Virus record (IMG/VR): IMGVR_UViG_3300045282_000047
Location: 1-36,690 of that record
DNA from: a virus
Reading direction: 5' to 3' (one strand)
Length of the DNA: 36,690 nucleotides
Part shown: piece after piece, positions 28,074 to 35,320 of the stretch
Position numbering within the stretch: position 1 is the first letter of the stretch
Layout: each line of letters starts with the position of its first letter
The notes under the pieces: model-generated
The model's input: the letters and a program-made list of their open reading frames with translations, nothing else
Databases searched by the model: none
Told to the model about the DNA's origin: nothing
Translations under genes and position numbers: made by a program

Positions 28074-29258
28074 ATGGCAGGCTTTCCAAATCCAATACTC
28101 GATCAGTTGAGACGCCGGAGAATCTTCGAGCCTCAGCTTCAGCCTCAGTTGTCTCAAATTCCTGAGGAGGATAATCAATTTCAGAATCCTCCTCAAATGA
28201 GAGATGAGCAGCCTGAGTTCAAGACTCCTTATCAAGATGCCTATCGCAATAAACTAGGCGAAGCTCCGAATCAAGCCGATGCTCAGTATCAGCCTAGCCG
28301 GACTAGGAATGTTCTAGGTCGTATAGCAGCTGGAGCAGCGGGAGTATTCGGAGATCCCGCGGCTGGGGCGCACTTAGGCCGTGAGTTGATTCATGGTAAA
28401 TATCTGAACGCTGAGAGGCAGTACGAGAGTCAGTTGGAGCCAGTGAAGCAGCAGGCTATTCTGGAAGCCCAGACTAATAAGCAACGCTTAGATGATATTC
28501 TGAAGCGCGCTCAGGCCAACTCCGCTAACGCGACTGCTGGATATCGTGGTGCCCAGGCTGGTAATATTAACTGGGAGAGAAGCCCGGAGGGAATCAAAGT
28601 TGCGGAGCATCGAGATATTATCAAACAAAGGCCAGTTTATGGCGGAGGGATGCTCTCGATTCAAGATCCTAATGCTCCGGGGACATATACTACTAAGCAG
28701 ATCAGTACGACTCCGGGAGAGGTGGCTAATATAGGAGTTGCTGGAAGAGCATCTGAAGGTGAGAAGAATCGGATGCATCAAGCGGGTCTTCAAACTGAGA
28801 GGCTTACCTCAAATCTAGCCGTTCAAGAGGCAAATCGGAAGGCCGTGCACGATAATATGCTAATTCGTGAGGGCCGTATGGATCAAAGGGCTAGACTCGG
28901 TCGTGAGGCTACAGGAACTCGTCAAGATAAGGCTATTCAGGCTAGGAAAGACTTGGTCGGTAAGGATAAGATACACTCGGCAGCGGCTGTTCACAGAAAA
29001 GCTTTGGACATTGGTAAGGAGATGAGGACTAGCGATCCTCGTTTCGCCGATTTCGTTGACGAATCTGGCAATGTAACTGATTGGAGTCCATCCTGGTACA
29101 CCTCCGCATCTAAAGAGAAGGCGTACAATGATTTCATGAGTGAGAGGAAGCGGAGGATTGGTGAAGCCTTCAACACTAGCTATGAAGATCTCTACGGAAG
29201 TGAGAATCCTCTAACTGTTGAGTTTCCAGAAGGCAGTGATGATGGAGAGGATCGTTAA
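28074..29258 (+). CDS. Putative ejection protein, 394 aa
   Basis: Residues 1-75 are Pro/Gln-rich and disordered, followed by a small hydrophobic Gly/Ala stretch (VLGRIAAGAAGVFGDPAAGA) and then long polar helices rich in Gln, Ala, Arg and Glu to the end. Such helical, charged proteins with an Ala/Gly patch are typical internal virion proteins that help DNA cross the cell envelope. The stop overlaps the next gene's ATG (TAATG). Confidence 0.6.
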   Translation: MAGFPNPILDQLRRRRIFEPQLQPQLSQIPEEDNQFQNPPQMRDEQPEFKTPYQDAYRNKLGEAPNQADAQYQPSRTRNVLGRIAAGAAGVFGDPAAGAHLGRELIHGKYLNAERQYESQLEPVKQQAILEAQTNKQRLDDILKRAQANSANATAGYRGAQAGNINWERSPEGIKVAEHRDIIKQRPVYGGGMLSIQDPNAPGTYTTKQISTTPGEVANIGVAGRASEGEKNRMHQAGLQTERLTSNLAVQEANRKAVHDNMLIREGRMDQRARLGREATGTRQDKAIQARKDLVGKDKIHSAAAVHRKALDIGKEMRTSDPRFADFVDESGNVTDWSPSWYTSASKEKAYNDFMSERKRRIGEAFNTSYEDLYGSENPLTVEFPEGSDDGEDR

Positions 29259-29395
29259 TGCCATATAAGATTGTAGGCAAAGAGGTTGTCAAGAAGGACA
29301 CTGGTAAGAAAGTTGGAAGCTCTAAGAATCCTAAGAAATATCTTAGAGTCCTAAATGCCATCGAACATGGTTGGAAACCGACTCGTCGTAAATAG
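29258..29395 (+). CDS. Small basic protein, 45 aa
   Basis: A 45-codon frame reads MPYKIVGKEVVKKDTGKKVG then SSKNPKKYLRVLNAIEHGWKPTRRK. It is strongly basic (about 14 Lys/Arg). The start PYKIV and the end LNAIEHGWKP are like those of a recurrent family of small basic phage proteins of unknown role, which suggests a real gene. DNA condensation in the virion is possible. The ATG overlaps the previous stop (TAATG), and its end overlaps the next gene by 41 nt. Confidence 0.75.
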   Translation: MPYKIVGKEVVKKDTGKKVGSSKNPKKYLRVLNAIEHGWKPTRRK

Positions 29396-32300
29396 TCCTT
29401 ACGGAGGTTCGAAACCCTTCGACTGGAGCGCTCCAACTCCGCCGACGCAGGAGGAGCTTGCTCAGATTGCAGAGGAGCAAGGACTCAACGTAGCTCCACC
29501 TCCTCAGATAGCACCAGAGATTCCTTCCCTTCCAGATTTCCTAAGCCCTAGTGCTCCATCTGCTGCTAATCCTCCAAGCGAGTCACCGACTCCTCCTCAA
29601 TTACCTGTCCAATCTCCAGATATTGGCAACGCTTACAATGATGTCTTGAAAGCTGCTCCGGGTCCTGGAATCCCTCAAGCTCCTAATCTTCCAGAGATTC
29701 CTAATATTCAGCCACAAGCTCCTAAGATATCTAAAGGAGTCCTTGATAGAGACTTGACACCTCAAGTTACGTCTAGTATTGAATATGGCAATGTCGTAGA
29801 ACCTGGGCAACCTAAAAGCCTCGAAGAGCTTCAAGCCCTGCATCCTGGTGATCCGAAATACTGGGCACAAGGTCAGGCTGCACCTCCGAGTCCGGCTAGC
29901 TTGGGATCAGTAGACTATCTAACTGGATATCGGAATCAGCCTCAAACTTATGGAGATATTCCTGTAGCTCCTCCATCTGACGCGAATCTCTCAACTCAAC
30001 AGCTTCTTCAGCAGGAGGGTCAAAGAGTTTCCGGAGGGCTAGATAAGACTATTGAGGCGGCGCGCACTCCTATCGTTAAGTTTCAGGATCTACCAATAGT
30101 CCCGACCCTCAACGCTGGAGAGGGCCAGATGTTCCAGTCTCTCAACCAATTGAGAGGCTCGAATCCCAATGACATTCCGACGGCTATTGCTAATAAGTTA
30201 GCTGAAGTTGGAAGCTCCTTTACGACCCCAGAGAATGCAGCGATTATAGCGACTATGGGAGTTGCTACTCCTCTAGTGGCTGGAATAGCTGAGGGTAAGT
30301 TCACTTACGACATGCTAGCTGGGGCAATTCACACTTTGCCTCAGATTAAAGAAGCAGCAGATAAAGGTGATTGGGCCACCGTCGCTTCAGGAGTCACTGA
30401 GTTAGCTACTCTCGGATACTTCGGGACTAAGACAGGCAAGGGAGCGCTTGAGGTTGGTCGGAATGCATTAGAGGGCGCGCGCCTTGCTGGTCCGGGAAAA
30501 AGGCTAGAGGGGGCAGTTGAAGGAACTAAGTATGGAGCACAAACTGCAGAGCTTGAGAGGGAGACTGAAGCTCTTAACCGAGAGAATCTCGGAGTTAAAT
30601 CTCAGCCGGTTTCGGAACGCATCGGTCAAGCACTTAACTTACCTCCGGGAACTGGCTCTGCGATTCTGGGAAGAGGAGGACGGCGTGAGTCTTTAACGAA
30701 AAGGGCCGAGATCGGCTCATCTAATCCTGAGGAAAGTCTTAAGAAGCTAGGGGAGCTTCAAGTTGGATCTCCTGAAACCTCGAAGCCTGAGTACACAGTC
30801 GGTCCTCCGAAGGAGATGCATCCCCTTCAGATTCAGAATCGAAAAGCTCTCGTTGACAAAGCTGTTGAGTATATTAAGAGCAATTACGGACCTGAGGCTC
30901 TTGAGGAAGTCTTTAACAGAGATCCAAATGAGTTATGGCGTGCGGTCGAGAAAGTCCCTGGACTGAGCAAGCAAAAGTATTATAAGTTGTCTGAGAACAG
31001 CAAACAAATGATTATGGACGAACTAACTAAGTCCCCTGAGGCTGGACCTGTTAGGACTCCAGAGGTCACTGAAGCACCTCGAACTATGGAAGTCGTTGAA
31101 GCTTCGAAAACTCAAAAGCAGCCTTGGGAGATGACTAGAGAAGAGCTAAGCCAAGCTCATGAGGAGGCCAAGGGAGCAGATAAGAGACTTCTAACTGAGT
31201 TGTTTGGAGACAATGCTCAGACTTATGAGCGTGCTGCTCGGGCCGCGGAGTCGAGTAATTCTGAACGTGCTAATGCCGCTCAACAGGTTGTCGACCACAT
31301 GGAGGAGTCTCTGACAGAGGCTCAGCGTAATAAACTATATGGTATCGGTGAGACTGGTGCTACCATTGAAGACCTTGGAGATTATCGAAGTGCTCTTAAT
31401 CAAATAGATGTTTCCTCACCAGAAGCCCTTGGAGACTCATTGAAATATGCAATGACTAAAATTGGTACTGAGCGTGATCCCGCAAATATGGATCATAACC
31501 AACGGGTCGCATATGCTCAGATTCAGGAGGCTTTCAGAGTTGCCAAAGAACAGGACTGGAGTACAAAGGAGATTTCTGATGCTGCACTGAAAGGAGCAGC
31601 TGGTAGATTCTCTGATCCAAATGATGCGGCCTATATGCTCGAACAGTTCCGGACTAAGTCTGAAAAAGCTCCGAAAGCTATTGAAGGTCCGGAGGCTAAT
31701 CTAACTAACAAGCTCAGGGAGTTCATGAAGGAGGAATCCGGAACCTTGAACGTAACTGAACTTATCAATAAATTCAAGGAGACTAGAGGTTCTGTTCGCA
31801 AGAATTTCAGGCTATTAGACCGAGCGCTTGAGAAAACTCCATTTGCCCCCGTAGTTGATATGATGAAGAAGGCATATTTCGATAAGCACGCATGGTCTAT
31901 CGATAAGTACCAAAAGTTTGATGCAGCGTCGAAAGGGTTTAAGGACTGGAAAGGCTTACATGACTATCTAGAAGGAGTTCGTACCAATCCTAGTCCTGAA
32001 GTCACTAGAGTTGGAGATGCTTGGCTTAAACTGGCTGAGAACATGCACGGGGCTAGCCTTGGTCCTAGAGCTAAGTTCTCTGATTACATCACTGAGCTTA
32101 TGAACAAGAACAGGTTTAGTGATCAGACTAAAGATGATGTAGCTAAAGCTATAGCTTCTGATCCTAAACAGATGATGCGAGAGTATGTCAACATGACGAG
32201 CGATGTCGTCAATGAGAGACCTCAGACTAAACAAGCTCAGCAGTTTATCGATTCTCAAGCCCCTGGGATCGATAAAGAGATGGCTCAGATGATGGTTGAT

Positions 32301-33242
32301 AACATGACTGGAGCTGATCTGGCGCGGAGCGCTTCCAGACGTGGCATCAAAGAGTTCGATGACATCTTCGCGAGATCTGGTAGTCGTTCAGTCTTAGCCT
32401 TCTCTACTAAGCTACAAGCCCTACACATGGGTCGCTTCCTAACTCAAGGTGTTCCAGAACTTATAACGACTCCAGGTAAGTCAGCTAAGGGAATCGTGAA
32501 GGCTCTTGCCAGTCCTAAAGAGGCTATCAATAGAGCACGCGATGCCGGACTTTTGCAACAGCAGTCTGTTCCGTGGCGCTTCAAGAACAAAGGCGAGAAG
32601 TTTGACGCGCTTGCAAACTTCATGGATGCCGGGAATACCTTCTCGAAAGTCTTGATTCATGAGGCGATGAGGGAACGCTTCAGGAATTCTGGTGGAGACT
32701 GGGAAAGGAAGGCTGTCGAAGAGACGGCTAAGGCCGAGGGCATGGTCACGCCGTACTCCAAGTCTAACTACATAGGGCGCGCGCCGAAATCGCTAGTCAG
32801 ATTCAAGGATTGGTTCCAACAGTACGTTGAGAATGTTGGTCAGGCTGGACACGATGCCGTTATTAAACGAGATCCTAAGTCTGCGTTAAAGTTCGCGACT
32901 TATATCGGGACCGCTGTGCTCGCTGAGGAGATTGCTAAAAAGACTGGTATCAAGTTCTCACATATTCACGGTTATAACGCATTCAGAGTTGGATCTCCGG
33001 AGCTTCAGGCTGCTGCTAATATAACGGAAGCTCTGACTCATGTTAAGAATAATAAGCTCAGTCCTCAATTAGTCAGAGCTATAGCAGAGTTCGGTCGTAT
33101 AGCTATCCCAGGTGCTGGGCTTCTAACTAAGGAGGTCACGAAACATGGTGAGAAAAGTCTCAAGGTTCGTAACCCCCTTGATGTGTTCAATCCTCTCGTT
33201 GATCAGAAACTTCGTGGGACTCAAGGTAGTTTAGGCTTCTGA
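29355..33242 (+). CDS. Large internal virion/ejection protein, 1295 aa
   Basis: The largest gene. Residues 1-250 are Pro-rich and disordered; around 293-325 a hydrophobic stretch (AAIIATMGVATPLVAGIAEG) could be membrane-interacting; the remainder is largely helical and charged to a C-terminal domain ending FNPLVDQKLRGTQGSLGF. Size and place at the end of the late operon match large podovirus internal core proteins (T7 gp16-like or P22 gp16/gp20-like role). No lysozyme or transglycosylase motif is visible. There is no good ribosome site; an ATG four codons on (29367) is an alternative start. Its 3' end overlaps the convergent HNH gene by 22 nt. Confidence 0.75.
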   Translation: MPSNMVGNRLVVNSPYGGSKPFDWSAPTPPTQEELAQIAEEQGLNVAPPPQIAPEIPSLPDFLSPSAPSAANPPSESPTPPQLPVQSPDIGNAYNDVLKAAPGPGIPQAPNLPEIPNIQPQAPKISKGVLDRDLTPQVTSSIEYGNVVEPGQPKSLEELQALHPGDPKYWAQGQAAPPSPASLGSVDYLTGYRNQPQTYGDIPVAPPSDANLSTQQLLQQEGQRVSGGLDKTIEAARTPIVKFQDLPIVPTLNAGEGQMFQSLNQLRGSNPNDIPTAIANKLAEVGSSFTTPENAAIIATMGVATPLVAGIAEGKFTYDMLAGAIHTLPQIKEAADKGDWATVASGVTELATLGYFGTKTGKGALEVGRNALEGARLAGPGKRLEGAVEGTKYGAQTAELERETEALNRENLGVKSQPVSERIGQALNLPPGTGSAILGRGGRRESLTKRAEIGSSNPEESLKKLGELQVGSPETSKPEYTVGPPKEMHPLQIQNRKALVDKAVEYIKSNYGPEALEEVFNRDPNELWRAVEKVPGLSKQKYYKLSENSKQMIMDELTKSPEAGPVRTPEVTEAPRTMEVVEASKTQKQPWEMTREELSQAHEEAKGADKRLLTELFGDNAQTYERAARAAESSNSERANAAQQVVDHMEESLTEAQRNKLYGIGETGATIEDLGDYRSALNQIDVSSPEALGDSLKYAMTKIGTERDPANMDHNQRVAYAQIQEAFRVAKEQDWSTKEISDAALKGAAGRFSDPNDAAYMLEQFRTKSEKAPKAIEGPEANLTNKLREFMKEESGTLNVTELINKFKETRGSVRKNFRLLDRALEKTPFAPVVDMMKKAYFDKHAWSIDKYQKFDAASKGFKDWKGLHDYLEGVRTNPSPEVTRVGDAWLKLAENMHGASLGPRAKFSDYITELMNKNRFSDQTKDDVAKAIASDPKQMMREYVNMTSDVVNERPQTKQAQQFIDSQAPGIDKEMAQMMVDNMTGADLARSASRRGIKEFDDIFARSGSRSVLAFSTKLQALHMGRFLTQGVPELITTPGKSAKGIVKALASPKEAINRARDAGLLQQQSVPWRFKNKGEKFDALANFMDAGNTFSKVLIHEAMRERFRNSGGDWERKAVEETAKAEGMVTPYSKSNYIGRAPKSLVRFKDWFQQYVENVGQAGHDAVIKRDPKSALKFATYIGTAVLAEEIAKKTGIKFSHIHGYNAFRVGSPELQAAANITEALTHVKNNKLSPQLVRAIAEFGRIAIPGAGLLTKEVTKHGEKSLKVRNPLDVFNPLVDQKLRGTQGSLGF

Positions 33243-33721
33243 GTCTTCTTCTTAGCTTTAGACTTGGCTTCAGACATCCGATGGCAAGCGAGACAAACCC
33301 TTCTACCTAGAGTGTCTAAATGAGTGTTATCTCCTGCTAATTCATGACCCCATTTACAGTGTGTTTTACTCCTTCGTTTTAGAGAAGCTGCTCTTCCAGC
33401 TTCTCTAGGCCATCCCTTGTGAGTCCCTAACACTACACTGTCTATTGTATTCTGTGCCGTAGTTCCCAGATAAAGATGTTCTGGATTACAGCACTTGCAG
33501 TTGTGGCACTCATTTTTGTGTAGGACTAAATGGTAAGAGTCTAAACTTAGCCCTAGAGAGGTTAGCAAAGCGTACCTATGGGCCAGTTTTGAAACCCTAA
33601 ACCCTAAATAGATAGTTCCATAACCTTTCTTATCAAGATATCCAGTCCAGTTCCAGCAGCCTGTCTCTGGATCAACCTTGACCTTGATTTTGAATACCTC
33701 CGGGAAGTCCTCAAGTCTCAT
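33221..33721 (-). CDS. HNH endonuclease, 166 aa
   Basis: The order of motifs is that of the HNH_3 type found in phage homing endonucleases: CWNWTGYLDKKGYGTIYLG, then a KLAHRYALL helix, VLHKNECHNCKCCNPEHLYL (His and Cys/Asn of the active site and a zinc site) and GTTAQN. After this a second CXnH-like zinc-binding stretch (HCKWGHELAGDNTHLDTLGR then VCLACH) and a Lys-rich tail follow. The enzyme would nick or cut DNA and act as a selfish element. It is the last gene of the leftward replication module. Confidence 0.85.
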   Translation of the reverse strand: MRLEDFPEVFKIKVKVDPETGCWNWTGYLDKKGYGTIYLGFRVSKLAHRYALLTSLGLSLDSYHLVLHKNECHNCKCCNPEHLYLGTTAQNTIDSVVLGTHKGWPREAGRAASLKRRSKTHCKWGHELAGDNTHLDTLGRRVCLACHRMSEAKSKAKKKTQKPKLP

Positions 33722-33732
33722 TTCGGGATTTC

Positions 33733-33933
33733 CTACTCCGAAGCGCTGAACTCTTCTGGATATAGAGTCTCTATCAGAACCTCGTGAGTTTCGTACACCT
33801 CGATTCTATCCTCTGGGTACTTATTCAACACGTATCTAGTCCAACGATGCATATGTACTAGATCATTGCTAAAGTGTTGAATCGGTCTCTCTAGCTTCAT
33901 CTTAGTTAAGAGAATCGCTCTATATTTCATCAT
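33733..33933 (-). CDS. Small hypothetical protein, 66 aa
   Basis: Not recognised. It is basic in the first half (KYRAILLTKMKLERPIQHFS, with MHRWTRYVLNKYP) and acidic at the end (EVLIETLYPEEFSASE). AAAGGAG lies about 5 nt before the ATG on the minus strand, and the start overlaps the end of the primase/helicase gene (ATGATGA), so it is well supported as a gene. It may be a replication accessory protein by position. Confidence 0.6.
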   Translation of the reverse strand: MMKYRAILLTKMKLERPIQHFSNDLVHMHRWTRYVLNKYPEDRIEVYETHEVLIETLYPEEFSASE

Positions 33934-35129
33934 GCTCCTTTCTGATATGCCTTGTAGTGTGCGAATGCACTTTCCGTTAGTTTGTAGACCGTATGTCCAG
34001 GGATAGATTTATCCTTTCTCATCTCAAGGCCGTTATGCTGAAGTAGAGTATCCAAAAGTCTATCGACTACGTCAGCTAAAATTGGGAACATCTGTTTCAA
34101 GAGTTTGACTCTCGAAATTTCGAGGTTTGGAGCACGCTCGAATAAACCGAGCAATTTCTTAACCGCAACAGACATATCTGGTGCGGCACCAATTCCATGA
34201 GACATCTTTGCCGTCCCACTAGTGATACACTCCTCGCACTTCTCGATGGCCTCTTCGATTATGTGTTTGCTGAGTTCAAGAGAATCCTCGTATGCAAGAG
34301 AGAGTAACATGGAGGCCTTCAAGACTTGATCTCCTAATCTTTCGACACTACCTGTCTTGTCGTCAAAGTCTTTACCTCTGATATCGACGTACCATCTATT
34401 GTACTCAGTCTTACCTCTTTCGGTCCATTTGAACTCACCTTCCAGTTTCGCTATCTCCTTCAGCCGCTCTGATAAGACCTTTAGTGGCACCAAACCTTCA
34501 GGCTTATCGACTAACGAATTGATGCATTGAGCTTTGCTTTCATAGACTAAGAAGGTCCGAGCAATGAATCCACCTTCCATGTCTCGATTCTTTATCACCT
34601 CATCGAAGAGCCTTTCGTTCGAGGCTGCTAAGAGGTTTATGCAAGGGTGCTTCAATTCTTCAGTGGGTGAACCCTTTAAGGTATTCCGCCAAGAATCGCT
34701 GTGCTCATGAGTGTTGTGAAGCCCCGTGAGGATAGTCAAAGCACCTGGATCGTCTATGATAAATGCTGCGAACTCATCGGATAACAAGATACCTTGTGCA
34801 TCTGAGAGAACTACACCATTCTCTAATGTCACTTGGGTCGAAAACTCTTTGATAATCCCCTGAATCGAATTGCGTCCGGCAACAACTCTAGTGTTCTTAA
34901 CCTCGTTGAGGAGAGACTTGACTAACGAAATAGCTGGTCCCTTTCGTAAGCCAGACTTTTCAGAAACCAACATCACATAAATGTTGGGGAACAGTTTGTA
35001 GATGTGTTTGTCAAGCCAAACGCGTTTCCTGACCGTAGCTGCTATAGCTGCAAGTCCTGCCCAGTAGTAATATCTAGCTGGTGTCTCCGCAAACTGATGT
35101 GCGCGAACAATTGTGTCTAGCCATGACAT
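33930..35129 (-). CDS. DUF3987-like primase/helicase ATPase, 399 aa
   Basis: The pattern YYYWAGLAAIAATVRKRVWL, then LFPNIYVMLVSEKSGLRKGP, is that of the DUF3987/phage primase-helicase group. A variant Walker A (SEKSGLRKGP instead of GxxGxGKS) lies at about residues 55-64, Walker B is GILLSDEFAAF (about 114-124) and a sensor-like segment follows at HPCINLLAASNE. A C-terminal winged-helix-like part (YEDSLELSKHIIEEAIEKCE and following) ends the protein. It would unwind or prime DNA during replication. It overlaps the neighbouring small gene by 13 nt and belongs to the polymerase operon. Confidence 0.7.
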   Translation of the reverse strand: MSWLDTIVRAHQFAETPARYYYWAGLAAIAATVRKRVWLDKHIYKLFPNIYVMLVSEKSGLRKGPAISLVKSLLNEVKNTRVVAGRNSIQGIIKEFSTQVTLENGVVLSDAQGILLSDEFAAFIIDDPGALTILTGLHNTHEHSDSWRNTLKGSPTEELKHPCINLLAASNERLFDEVIKNRDMEGGFIARTFLVYESKAQCINSLVDKPEGLVPLKVLSERLKEIAKLEGEFKWTERGKTEYNRWYVDIRGKDFDDKTGSVERLGDQVLKASMLLSLAYEDSLELSKHIIEEAIEKCEECITSGTAKMSHGIGAAPDMSVAVKKLLGLFERAPNLEISRVKLLKQMFPILADVVDRLLDTLLQHNGLEMRKDKSIPGHTVYKLTESAFAHYKAYQKGA

Positions 35130-35320
35130 TTATTCTGAGCCTTCTTTCTGATCAGGTATTCCTCAGTGGCCCAATCTAGCCAGCATATGTCTACTCCGAA
35201 ACAACCAGGTTGAGGATTATCTTCGGCCCACTTTCGCATTGTTGAACAATGCTCAAGTTCAGTGTCCGTTCCTTTATCCGGCATTCGATACTCTACCGGA
35301 TTCTTTTCATTTCTCTCCAA
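35117..35320 (-). CDS. Small hypothetical protein, 67 aa
   Basis: Not recognised. It contains four Cys (in EHCSTMRKWAEDNPQPGCFG, VDICWLDW and KNKCHG) that might bind a metal, and it is Asp/Glu/Trp-rich. It overlaps the end of the polymerase gene by 28 nt and the start of the primase/helicase gene by 13 nt, fitting a compact replication operon. Confidence 0.55.
   Translation of the reverse strand: MERNEKNPVEYRMPDKGTDTELEHCSTMRKWAEDNPQPGCFGVDICWLDWATEEYLIRKKAQNKCHG

Noticed and set aside
29405-29416. GGTTCGAAACCC resembling a tRNA T loop
   Set aside because: Lies inside the large ejection gene, and no acceptor or anticodon stem pairs around it.
33240-33720. HNH gene as part of an intron
   Set aside because: It is free-standing and antisense to the late operon; no interrupted gene or group I-type core was evident around it.
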